From the NCBI GenBank assembly GCA_041175665.1, contig JBEDEM010000004.1:1-46124 (forward strand): a stretch of 46,124 nucleotides of DNA. Direction: 5' to 3'. Source of the stretch: UBA3064 sp016868095 (GTDB lineage Bacteria; Pseudomonadota; Gammaproteobacteria; Burkholderiales; Burkholderiaceae_E). Numbering within the stretch: position 1 is the stretch's first letter; the number at the start of each line of letters is the position of its first letter. This document shows positions 30,489 to 38,371 of the stretch, piece by piece. The position numbers were made by a program, and so were the translations under genes. Under the pieces are notes generated by a model. The model did not search any database, was not told the origin of the DNA, and saw nothing but the letters and a program-made list of their open reading frames with translations.

Positions 30489-31100
30489 TTAGAAAGCGCC
30501 TTGTTGTTCTAAATAATTAAATAAAGAGACGAAGCGGCGAGTCATTGCTTCCTCGAGCCATTGCTGCTTTTGAACAGGGTGAACTTGGATGAGTTCGATG
30601 AGGCGATTGGTGACCCAGGCGCGATCCTGATACCGCAGAGGACTTTCAATAACCTTCTCAAAGGCATCAGGGTGCTGTTGCTTGAGTTGTTGATGGAGTT
30701 GTTCGAGAAGCTGCTTTACTTTTTCGAACTGATCAGCGCTCGGTTGTACCGCCAAATCATCAAGGTCGCTCACCAATGAGATGTCAGCACGAATCAATGC
30801 GTTGCTTCCTACCCAACGTCTCAAGATGCGAAAACGTTTGTCACCAAGCGCGCGAATGTAGAGAAGGCCCGTCTCGGTTTGGTCGAAGTCGCGGATCAGC
30901 GCTAGCGTGCCAACTGTTGCGTGTTCGGCAGCTTCGCCAGTTTCTTTGCCGTGGATGATCATACAAACGCCAAAGGCTTTGGCTTCTCGGGTGCATTCTC
31001 TGACCAAATCAAGATAGCGAGGTTCGAAAATTTGAAGCGGCAAAACACCTTCTTCAAAGAGCGGATAACTCAGCGGGAATATAGGTACGTTCTGAATCAT
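30489..31100 (-). CDS. LON N-terminal (substrate-binding) domain protein
   Basis: A stand-alone LON substrate-binding domain of 203 residues: IFPLSYPLFEEGVLPLQIFEPRYLDLVREC at the start, then VGTLALIRDFDQTETGLLYIRALGDKRFRI. The ATPase and protease parts of Lon are absent, as is normal in this family. Function is not established; it may bind unfolded substrates. I choose ATG 31100 (MIQNVPIFPLS) because the 30 upstream in-frame residues are antisense to rapZ's end. No good ribosome binding site is visible. It lies 11 bases after rapZ. Confidence 0.92.
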   Translation of the reverse strand: MIQNVPIFPLSYPLFEEGVLPLQIFEPRYLDLVRECTREAKAFGVCMIIHGKETGEAAEHATVGTLALIRDFDQTETGLLYIRALGDKRFRILRRWVGSNALIRADISLVSDLDDLAVQPSADQFEKVKQLLEQLHQQLKQQHPDAFEKVIESPLRYQDRAWVTNRLIELIQVHPVQKQQWLEEAMTRRFVSLFNYLEQQGAF

Positions 31101-31111
31101 AGAAATTATTA

Positions 31112-31966
31112 TTAATCGTTCTCTAGTCCGCGATGCCTGATAATCGCTCCGAGATCCGCCAGTCGATGTCCAAGTTGTTCTACAGTCCATACCGATCTAT
31201 GCTGTCCGCCTGTGCAACCAATCGCAACCGTCAAATAAGAGCGTTGATCCTGAGCATACTCGGGAAGCCAACGACGCAGCCAGGCCTCAATCGAGCTAAC
31301 AAGCGCAGGGCCCTGCTCGCTCGCTTCAAGAAAGTCGGCAACGGCTTGATCACGGCCATCGAGTAGTCGCAGTGGGTCCTCGTAGTGTGGATTGGGCAAG
31401 CAACGCGCGTCAAAAACTAAATCGGCATGCTCCGGAACGCCGTGTTTGAATGCGAAGGACTCAAGACTAAGCGTGATGCTTTGCTCTGCGGTAGCAGCGA
31501 TATCGCGAATCCAGCGCCGCAGCTGCCGTGGATGAACGCCTGTTGAATCGAGGGTGGCTGCCCCTTGCCTTACCGATTCAAGCATTGCTCTTTCTTTGGC
31601 GATAGCCTCGCGCAGACCTTGATCAATATGCTGATCACCGCCAGGCGCAAGCGGATGTCTGCGCCTGGTCTCAGAAAATCGCTGAACGAGTTCGTGGTCG
31701 CGAGCTTCAAGAAAAATCGTTTGAGTTTCAATGCCAATCACCGAAAGCTCATTGAGCACCTGACGTACAAGCGGCAGCGACGAAGGGCTTCTCGAATCGA
31801 TTGCAACCGCAACACGACGGTGGCCCTCGGCTTGAAGTGATCGGCATACTTCGAGTAAGAACGGTGAAGGCAGGTTATCGATACAGAAAAAACCATTATC
31901 TTCGAGCTCGCGGATGGCGACTGACTTTCCCGAACCCGATAACCCAGTGACAAGAACTAAGCGCAT
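31112..31966 (-). CDS. rapZ: RNase adapter protein RapZ
   Basis: P-loop protein that in E. coli guides RNase E to the sRNA GlmZ and so controls amino-sugar synthesis. The 284-residue protein has Walker A GLSGSGKSVAIRELED near the N-terminus, the Walker B region VAIDSRSPSS and the conserved C-terminal RNA-binding part ending IGCTGGQHRSVWTVEQLGHRL. It follows hprK by 3 bases, in the common rapZ-hprK-ptsN neighbourhood. Whether a GlmZ-like RNA exists in this organism cannot be seen. Confidence 0.96.
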   Translation of the reverse strand: MRLVLVTGLSGSGKSVAIRELEDNGFFCIDNLPSPFLLEVCRSLQAEGHRRVAVAIDSRSPSSLPLVRQVLNELSVIGIETQTIFLEARDHELVQRFSETRRRHPLAPGGDQHIDQGLREAIAKERAMLESVRQGAATLDSTGVHPRQLRRWIRDIAATAEQSITLSLESFAFKHGVPEHADLVFDARCLPNPHYEDPLRLLDGRDQAVADFLEASEQGPALVSSIEAWLRRWLPEYAQDQRSYLTVAIGCTGGQHRSVWTVEQLGHRLADLGAIIRHRGLEND

Positions 31967-31969
31967 AAG

Positions 31970-32923
31970 CTAGCTGTCGTAACCCTGTTGGCTCAACGCT
32001 TCGTGGTCCATGAGGGCACGTTGACGCTCAAAGAAGGCTTGCATTGAGTCGATCCCGCGCAAACGCAAGATGGTGGATCTGACGGCCGCTTCGGTGAGCA
32101 CTGCGAGGTTGCGCCCTTCAGCCACGGGAATAACCACCTTAGGGATTTCGATCCCGAGGATGGTTTGGGTAATGGCTTGAAGCGGAAGGCGCTCGTATTC
32201 TTGTTCCATCGTACTGCGGCGCATGAGATGCACGATCAACCGTAATCGGATCTTTCTGCGCACCGCGGCTTCGCCAAAAATCGTTCTAATATCGAGAAGT
32301 CCGAGTCCGCGCACTTCAAGCATGTTCTGTAGTAAGGCCGGGCATTTTCCCTCAAGAAGCACAGGGGAAATGCGCGCGAGTTCGACCACATCGTCGGCGA
32401 CGAGACCGTGGCCGCGGCTAATGAGTTCGAGGGCTAGTTCGCTTTTGCCAAGACCCGATTCACCTTGTAAAAGCACACCGAGTCCAAGTACGTCCATTAA
32501 AACGCCATGTACGGTGGTTTGCTCAGCCATAGCCTTGCCAAGGTGTTGGCGAAGCCTTTCAATAACCCGCGCTGCTGGAAGGGGTGACACCCATAGCGGA
32601 AGATCGTCGGCGTGCGCCCGCGCACGTAACTCGGCAGGCGCAGATAAACCTTCGGCCATGACGATGGCGGGAGGCCTGCCTTTGAGCAGCTCAACAAAAA
32701 AGGCCTCACGCCTCGGTGCGTCGAGTCGCTCGTAATAGGCAACTTCGTTGGATCCAATCACATGTAGGCGATTAGGGTGGATCAGGTTCAAATAACCCAC
32801 CATATCGGCCGGTTCGCGTAAATTCTCAAGAAAGCAGCGCCCTGCTCCGCACTCGCCGTCAACCCAGGCCAGTGCCAACGAGTCGGCCGTGTCGGTGAAC
32901 AGTGCTTGGATGGTCACCGACAT
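31970..32923 (-). CDS. hprK: HPr kinase/phosphorylase
   Basis: Phosphorylates or dephosphorylates HPr on a serine. The 317-residue protein shows the N-terminal domain, then HGVLMDVLGLGVLLQGESGLGKSELALELISRGHGLVADD with the P-loop, and the family signature LEVRGLGLLDIRTIFGEAAV. In betaproteobacteria without a full sugar PTS it tunes the nitrogen-related phosphotransfer chain. It is located directly after ptsN (18 bases) and before rapZ. Confidence 0.97.
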   Translation of the reverse strand: MSVTIQALFTDTADSLALAWVDGECGAGRCFLENLREPADMVGYLNLIHPNRLHVIGSNEVAYYERLDAPRREAFFVELLKGRPPAIVMAEGLSAPAELRARAHADDLPLWVSPLPAARVIERLRQHLGKAMAEQTTVHGVLMDVLGLGVLLQGESGLGKSELALELISRGHGLVADDVVELARISPVLLEGKCPALLQNMLEVRGLGLLDIRTIFGEAAVRRKIRLRLIVHLMRRSTMEQEYERLPLQAITQTILGIEIPKVVIPVAEGRNLAVLTEAAVRSTILRLRGIDSMQAFFERQRALMDHEALSQQGYDS

Positions 32924-32941
32924 CCTTGAGCGCTCCCGGTA

Positions 32942-33406
32942 TTAGGCAGCCTGAGGCTGCCAGCCCTGCATGATGCGATGGGCTTCACTGCGATCCGGAG
33001 CCTGATTCAAACCGTCCCTAAAGCGCTCGTCGGAGAGCATTTCGGCTAACTCCGACAATAGTTCTAAATGCTCTTGGTTGGCATGTTCGGGGACCAGCAA
33101 GAAAAACACCAGGCTCACGGGTTGGCCGTCAGGGGCGTCAAAGGGCAGGGGCTTGGCAAGTCGTACAAAGGCTCCGAGTGCCTGCTTGAGGCCCTTAATC
33201 CTGCCGTGTGGAATCGCCACGCCAGCCCCAAGACCAGTAGACCCAAGCCGCTCGCGAGCGAACAATGATTCGAAGACCTTACTGCTAGCCAGGCCATGGT
33301 GATTTTCGAACATGAGGCCGGTTTGTTCGAAGAGCCTTTTTTTGCTGCTCGCCTCAAGGTTGAGCAGCAGGTTTGTTTCGGGGATGAGCTGACTTATTTT
33401 GTTCAT
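32942..33406 (-). CDS. ptsN: PTS IIA-like nitrogen regulatory protein
   Basis: EIIA-Ntr domain that carries phosphate on a histidine and regulates potassium transport, nitrogen and envelope stress functions. The 154-residue protein starts MNKISQLIPETNLLLNLEASSKKRLFEQ and has the active His in GLGAGVAIPHGRIKGLKQALGAF. The frame is open to 33490, but the upstream part overlaps hpf and is unrelated. It starts 1 base after the hpf stop, so hpf and ptsN are co-translated, and both follow rpoN. Confidence 0.96.
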   Translation of the reverse strand: MNKISQLIPETNLLLNLEASSKKRLFEQTGLMFENHHGLASSKVFESLFARERLGSTGLGAGVAIPHGRIKGLKQALGAFVRLAKPLPFDAPDGQPVSLVFFLLVPEHANQEHLELLSELAEMLSDERFRDGLNQAPDRSEAHRIMQGWQPQAA

Positions 33407-33407
33407 G

Positions 33408-33731
33408 CTATTGCATGGCTGATTGACGCCCCAGGCTAATGGCCTGATGGGCATGCCTTTGCTCCTTGTACTTGAGGACTTGTCGGTCAAGTTTATCCAC
33501 TACGAGGTCAATCGCAGCATACAGATCAGCATTTTTGCATTCGGCGAATAACTCTTTGCCTTTGACGTGCAAGTTCACCTCGATTTTCTGCTCAAGTTTA
33601 TCCACTGACATAAAAACATCGGCATCGACAACCTGGTCAAAGTGTCGGTGAATGCGTTCGAGTTTACTCGTGAGGTAGCTGCGCAAGGCAGCGGTGACTT
33701 CCACGTGATGGCCATGAATGGATAGATTCAT
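33408..33731 (-). CDS. hpf: Ribosome hibernation promoting factor (short HPF)
   Basis: Binds the 30S subunit and promotes inactive 100S ribosomes in stationary phase. The 107-residue short form starts MNLSIHGHHVEVTAALRSYLTSKLERI and includes KIEVNLHVKGKELFAECKNADLYAAIDLVVDKLDRQV. ATG 33731 is chosen because AAGGAG lies 5 bases upstream; the longer frame to 33782 adds unrelated residues. It is part of the rpoN-hpf-ptsN set. Confidence 0.96.
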   Translation of the reverse strand: MNLSIHGHHVEVTAALRSYLTSKLERIHRHFDQVVDADVFMSVDKLEQKIEVNLHVKGKELFAECKNADLYAAIDLVVDKLDRQVLKYKEQRHAHQAISLGRQSAMQ

Positions 33732-33786
33732 ACAAGCTCCTTGGTAGAAAACCGCGGTGAGGAATGTCCTGCATGAAAACAATACA

Positions 33787-35370
33787 TCAGATTCGTCGTT
33801 TGCGCCGCTGCGACGCTGGCGCTATCTTCAGCGACTCGCGGTACTTTGCCACCGTTCGCCTGGCAACCTGACTGCCCTCGGCCGATAAAAGTTCGGCAAT
33901 ACGGGCGTCAGAAAGAGGCTTTTCTGCCTGTTCCTGCGCAATGATTTGCCTCACACGGGCTCTGATCGCCGTGCTTGATTGGGCCGAGTCGCTATCGGAC
34001 TCATGGCCAACTTGGGCGGTGAAAAAGTATTTCAACTCGAAGGTGCCACGGGGTGTGAGCATATATTTTTGGCTTGTGACCCGAGAAATGGTCGATTCGT
34101 GTAATTCGAGCGCCTCTGCAACCATACGCATCGCAAGCGGACGCATAGCGACCTCGCCATCGTGAAAAAATCGTTGCTGGTGTTCGACGATGAAGTGCGA
34201 TACCCGCAAAATCGTCTCCCCGCGCTGCTTCAGGTTCTTGACAAGCCATCGCGCCGATTGCACTTGATCGCTCAAACCCAAAGCGTCCTGCTTTGCAGCC
34301 TTGTTTTGCTTAAGCAGCTGAACATAGTGTTCGTTTAACCGGATCTCGGGCAAAGAGCCGCGAATTAAAAAAGCCTTCCAGCGTTTGCCAACCTGGCGAA
34401 CCAGCACATCGGGCACCACAAAAGGAAGCGGCTCTGTGCCTCTAAAGCCAGTCGCTGGTCGGGGATTGAGGCTCAGAACCAGTCGATGCGCCTGTTGTAA
34501 GGCAGATTCACTGCAGCCAAGCAGTCGCCGAAGGCGGGCCAAATCATGCTTGGCAAGCGCCTCAAGCTGTTCATTAACTAAGCGCAAAGCAAGTGCCTGA
34601 ATCTCGTCGACATGGCGTTGGCGCAGTTGAATACTGAGACACTCGATGGTGTCCCTCGCTCCCACGCCCGGCGGGTCAAAACTCTGCAAGAGCTTGAGGG
34701 CTGCCAATAGTTCGTCGTCATCGACTTGGGCTTCTGGAGGCAGACTCTCTCTAATCGAGCTTAGCGATTCGCACAACATCCCATTTTCATCAAGAGCATC
34801 GATCAGCCATTGAACCAAGGCGTGATCGCGCTCGGTCACATGGCACGCGAGTAGTTGTTGCTTTAAGTGGTCGCTGAGCAAATCTTCCGTGCTTCGCCAA
34901 TCCCGCTGGCGATCTTCGTCATCGCTTTCACCCTGGCTGCGTGTTTGCAAGTCCCAGGAAGCCTGCTCCCAGGCCTTAGGGTCATCCCCCGCAGGGGCGT
35001 CATCGGTCGGTAAAGGACTGGCCTCGTCACCATGGCGAGAAACGGCGAGGCTTTCGAAGCCCTCAGTCTCGGTCGTGAAGGGCCTTGGCTCATTGGCTTG
35101 TGTACTATGTTCTAGTAACAAGCGATCGCTTGATGAGGGCGGTATTTGTGAATCTTTTGACGTTTCGCCGCTGGCCGCTTGAAAGTCGCCTGACCCAAAA
35201 CTATCGAGACTTTCATCGGTGCGCTCTAAAAAGGGGTTCTCGCGCAAGGCTTGCTCGACCTCATGAGCGAGTTCCAGAGAAGACATTTGCAGCATACGAA
35301 TAGCTTGTTGCAGCTGAGGGGTAAGCGTGAGCTGCTGAGCGATGCGAAACTGAAGCGTAGGTTTCATCAA
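33787..35370 (-). CDS. rpoN: RNA polymerase sigma-54 factor
   Basis: Alternative sigma factor for -24/-12 promoters, which need enhancer-binding activators. The 527-residue protein has region I (LQFRIAQQLTLTPQLQQAIRMLQMSSLELAHEVEQAL), an acidic low-complexity region II (about 50-160), the core-binding and HTH parts (ALELHESTISRVTSQKYMLTPRG) and the C-terminal RpoN box ARRTVAKYRESLKI. The start is ATG 35370 or ATG 35367. It lies 27 bases after lptB and 55 before hpf. Confidence 0.97.
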   Translation of the reverse strand: MMKPTLQFRIAQQLTLTPQLQQAIRMLQMSSLELAHEVEQALRENPFLERTDESLDSFGSGDFQAASGETSKDSQIPPSSSDRLLLEHSTQANEPRPFTTETEGFESLAVSRHGDEASPLPTDDAPAGDDPKAWEQASWDLQTRSQGESDDEDRQRDWRSTEDLLSDHLKQQLLACHVTERDHALVQWLIDALDENGMLCESLSSIRESLPPEAQVDDDELLAALKLLQSFDPPGVGARDTIECLSIQLRQRHVDEIQALALRLVNEQLEALAKHDLARLRRLLGCSESALQQAHRLVLSLNPRPATGFRGTEPLPFVVPDVLVRQVGKRWKAFLIRGSLPEIRLNEHYVQLLKQNKAAKQDALGLSDQVQSARWLVKNLKQRGETILRVSHFIVEHQQRFFHDGEVAMRPLAMRMVAEALELHESTISRVTSQKYMLTPRGTFELKYFFTAQVGHESDSDSAQSSTAIRARVRQIIAQEQAEKPLSDARIAELLSAEGSQVARRTVAKYRESLKIAPASQRRKRRI

Positions 35371-35397
35371 CTTTATGGATCGTTCTATGAATGAGAT

Positions 35398-36135
35398 CTA
35401 CATCTTGAAGTTTTCGCCCAGGTAGACCTTTCTTACCTGTTCATTAGCGATAAGTTCGGGGGGTCTTCCATCAGCTAAAACTTTTCCATCGTTCAGAATA
35501 TAAGCACGGTCACAAATGCCCAGTGTTTCTCGAACGTTATGATCAGTGATCAGAACCCCAATGCCACGCCCGCGCAAAAATGAAACAATACGCTGGATCT
35601 CAATGACTGCGATTGGATCAACCCCCGCAAAGGGTTCGTCAAGCAATACGAATCGGGGCGAGGTTGCCAAAGCCCTTGCAATTTCAACGCGCCGACGTTC
35701 GCCTCCTGATAAGGCAATCGCTGGCTGCCGCCGCAGGTGTTCAATTTGTAATTCACCCAGCAAATGTTCAAGTTGTTGCTCTTGTGCCTTGCGTTGAACG
35801 CTCGCATTTAATTGCAAGACCGCAAGAATATTTTCTTCAACGGTGAGCTGACGGAAAACCGAGTTTTCCTGCGGCAGGTAGGAGAGCCCCATTTTTGCGC
35901 GGCGATGGATCGGCAAATGCCCAATCGGCTGACCTTCAAGGCTTATCTCACCTGCATCGCTCGCGATCAGCCCAACCAGCATGTAAAAGCAGGTTGTCTT
36001 TCCCGCGCCGTTTGGCCCGAGCAGGCCTACGACTTCGCCGGCTGCGACTTCTAGTGAAACCTGGTCGACCACCTTGCGTCTTCGGTAACTTTTGGTGAGG
36101 CCGCGGGCCTGCAAAAAGACTTGTGAAGAAGCCAT
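35398..36135 (-). CDS. lptB: LPS export ABC transporter ATP-binding protein
   Basis: ATPase of the LptB2FGC complex that extracts LPS from the inner membrane. The 245-residue protein has Walker A GLLGPNGAGKTTCFYMLVG, the LptB-type YLPQENSVFRQLTVEENI, signature LSGGERRRVEIARAL and Walker B LLDEPFAGVDPIAV. Its start codon shares one base with the lptA stop (TAATG). The lptFG permease genes are not in this window. Confidence 0.97.
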   Translation of the reverse strand: MASSQVFLQARGLTKSYRRRKVVDQVSLEVAAGEVVGLLGPNGAGKTTCFYMLVGLIASDAGEISLEGQPIGHLPIHRRAKMGLSYLPQENSVFRQLTVEENILAVLQLNASVQRKAQEQQLEHLLGELQIEHLRRQPAIALSGGERRRVEIARALATSPRFVLLDEPFAGVDPIAVIEIQRIVSFLRGRGIGVLITDHNVRETLGICDRAYILNDGKVLADGRPPELIANEQVRKVYLGENFKM

Positions 36136-36698
36136 TAGGGCTTACTTTCGGCCTTTGGCTGTATCACGACCCGAACACGTCCGGAAGGATTTGAAGCCTG
36201 CGATGAACTGCTTGTTGCTGGTGATCCAGCGCGGTTAACCTCGTAGCGCTCTTTGCGGCTGTCATAGACGATGAGTTCGCCTTGCATAAGATCCGCAGCT
36301 TTTCCCTCAACGACACGTCGCATTTCAGCGGCATCCTCAAGTCGCACGATCTCATCACGTGCTGAGTAAAAGAGTTTTCGAGCTTGGCCTTCGATCGTTT
36401 CGTTGACCGCTTCGCGTTTTTGCCTGAACTCAGCGGGTTTGCCAAGCGCGGTGGCCGATTGATAGCCCTCTTGATCTTCGATGACTTCGATCTCATCGGC
36501 ACGGATTTGCAAACTACCCTTGGTAAGTATTACTTTGCCTTGAAATTTGCTGATGCGACGAGCCTCATCGTGAACGAAATGGTCCGCCTCGACCGTCATA
36601 GGTTTTGTTCGGTCAGCACGCTCAGCAAATAGTGAAGGGCTCACAAGCCCAAGCATCAGGCTAAGGCAAAGGGTTTTAATCCTAAGTGCTTGACTCAT
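36135..36698 (-). CDS. lptA: LPS transport periplasmic protein
   Basis: Forms the periplasmic bridge that carries LPS to the outer membrane. The 187-residue protein has a signal peptide (LCLSLMLGLVSPSLFA) and an OstA-type beta-jellyroll: PMTVEADHFVHDEARRISKFQGKVILTKGSLQIRADEIEV. A low-complexity Ser-rich linker (SPATSSSSQASN) precedes the C-terminus. ATG 36698 is chosen over the longer frame to 36821, which runs antisense-like through the lptC end with no signal peptide. Overlaps lptC by 4 bases. Confidence 0.94.
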   Translation of the reverse strand: MSQALRIKTLCLSLMLGLVSPSLFAERADRTKPMTVEADHFVHDEARRISKFQGKVILTKGSLQIRADEIEVIEDQEGYQSATALGKPAEFRQKREAVNETIEGQARKLFYSARDEIVRLEDAAEMRRVVEGKAADLMQGELIVYDSRKERYEVNRAGSPATSSSSQASNPSGRVRVVIQPKAESKP

Positions 36699-37333
36699 GG
36701 TTTCGCTCTGCCCGCATGGAGGGACTCGTTTTGGCTTGCAGGGAAGAAGGCTTGCACCCTGGCTCCTAGCCGCAATTGTTTTTCTGCTTGATCGAGCACA
36801 AGCTGCCTGCCGGTCACCCAACGCTCGCCTTGTTCAATGCGGACCTCATCGGGCAACTCGATACGCTCTTTGCTCGCATCAATCAGGGCCCTTTCGCTTT
36901 GAATTTGCAAACTGGGCGTTTGTAGCGTTTTACGAACAATAACGACCGACCCGCTTAGGCTTGCTGACTGCCCATCGTCGCTTGTCATCCCTTCGCGGGC
37001 TGAAATTTGGGTGTGACTGTCCGCAGAGCTCAACCACAGTTTTGGCTCGATAAGCTTAAGTTGCTCGCGATCAGGCACATGCTCGAGTCGATCCGCTCGC
37101 AATTGCATCGACGCAAGGCCCTCATGGTTATAGCGCAACATGTGCACCGTGCTAGCGTAGTAGTCAGCTTGCCCGCGGGCCAGTGTGGTCTGTTTGGCGT
37201 CCTGCCTGCCCGCAAGTTGTAAGGCGAGGTAGGCGCTTGAACCAGCGACCACCAAAAGGCTTACCAAAAGCCCGACTTGCGACCAGCTAAGTCGGTGCTT
37301 CAAGAATCTAAATCGAGATTGGGGCATCATCAA
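36695..37333 (-). CDS. lptC: LPS export protein LptC
   Basis: Bitopic inner-membrane protein linking LptBFG to LptA. The 212 residues show a single N-terminal helix (VGLLVSLLVVAGSSAYLALQL) and a periplasmic jellyroll with YYASTVHMLRYNHEGLASMQLRADRLEHVPD, typical of the LptC family. It overlaps kdsD upstream by 4 bases and lptA downstream by 4 bases, so all are translationally coupled. Sequence conservation in this family is low; position strengthens the call. Confidence 0.93.
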   Translation of the reverse strand: MMMPQSRFRFLKHRLSWSQVGLLVSLLVVAGSSAYLALQLAGRQDAKQTTLARGQADYYASTVHMLRYNHEGLASMQLRADRLEHVPDREQLKLIEPKLWLSSADSHTQISAREGMTSDDGQSASLSGSVVIVRKTLQTPSLQIQSERALIDASKERIELPDEVRIEQGERWVTGRQLVLDQAEKQLRLGARVQAFFPASQNESLHAGRAKP

Positions 37334-38340
37334 ACCACCCCAGCTTGCAACAAATCATGAATATTGAGCGCACCGACCAAGATGCCCTTGGCATCGGTCA
37401 CCAAGACTTGGGTAATACGCCTTGATTCCATCATATGCGCTGCTTCGCTTGCCAAGGCTTGCGGGCCTAAACAGGCCGGATTGGGGTGCATCCATTGGGC
37501 GATGGGCTGGCTTAGAAAATCGCTTCCAGTTTCCAGCGCTCGTCTTAAGTCGCCATCGGTGAAAATGCCGACAGCGCGTTGTTGCTGATCAACAACAGCT
37601 GTCATGCCGAGCCGCTTTTTGGTCATTTCAATCACCGCAGCCTTGGTGTCGGCTTCACGATCAACCGAGGGAATAGCATCGCCGGTTCGCATCAGATCGC
37701 CCACCATCGTAAGCAATCGGCGACCCAGCGCACCGCCCGGATGCGAGAGCGCAAACTGCTCGGCATTAAAGCCTCTGGCCTCGAGCAAGGTGACAGCAAT
37801 TGCATCGCCCATGGCCATTGCAGCCGTCGTGCTCGCGGTCGGTGCGAGGTTGAGTGGGCAGGCTTCGCGAGTAACCTTGACCAGAACATGCACATCGGAT
37901 TGGAGCGCGAGGGTCGATTGCGCATCGCCGGTCATGGCAATAAGCGCTGTACCGCGCCGCTTAAGTAGCGGCAAAATCCGCACAATCTCCTCAGTTTGGC
38001 CAGAGTTTGAAAGTGCGAGCACTAAGTCCTGAGCGGTCACCATACCAAGGTCGCCGTGGCTGGCTTCTGCGGGATGCAAGAAAAAAGCCGGTGTACCCGT
38101 CGATGCAAGCGTCGCTGCGATTTTGTGGGCAACATGGCCCGATTTGCCCATCCCGGTCGCAATCACCTTACCTTTGCAGGCAAGCAGCATCTCGCAGGCC
38201 TTGATCAGCTCCGCACTACGTGGGCTTTGAGGGTCTGCCTCAAAACCCGCCGCGAGTTCTTCGAGTGCTCGAGCTTGAATCCCAAGGGCCTCGCGCGCTG
38301 AGGCGATAAGCCTTAGAGGGTCGTGTACGGGCTTGGGCAT
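37330..38340 (-). CDS. kdsD: Arabinose-5-phosphate isomerase (KpsF/GutQ type)
   Basis: Converts ribulose 5-phosphate to arabinose 5-phosphate, the first step to KDO for LPS. The 336-residue protein has an N-terminal SIS domain (GKVIATGMGKSGHVAHKIAATLASTGTPAFFLHPAEASHGDLGM, with the SIS Ser/Gly loops) and two CBS domains (about 205-330). It heads the lptC-lptA-lptB operon and is divergent from the antiporter gene, with 31 bases between the start codons. Normal length and arrangement. Confidence 0.96.
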   Translation of the reverse strand: MPKPVHDPLRLIASAREALGIQARALEELAAGFEADPQSPRSAELIKACEMLLACKGKVIATGMGKSGHVAHKIAATLASTGTPAFFLHPAEASHGDLGMVTAQDLVLALSNSGQTEEIVRILPLLKRRGTALIAMTGDAQSTLALQSDVHVLVKVTREACPLNLAPTASTTAAMAMGDAIAVTLLEARGFNAEQFALSHPGGALGRRLLTMVGDLMRTGDAIPSVDREADTKAAVIEMTKKRLGMTAVVDQQQRAVGIFTDGDLRRALETGSDFLSQPIAQWMHPNPACLGPQALASEAAHMMESRRITQVLVTDAKGILVGALNIHDLLQAGVV

Positions 38341-38371
38341 GGATTCCTTGATCGGGGCCTAGAATGGCGTG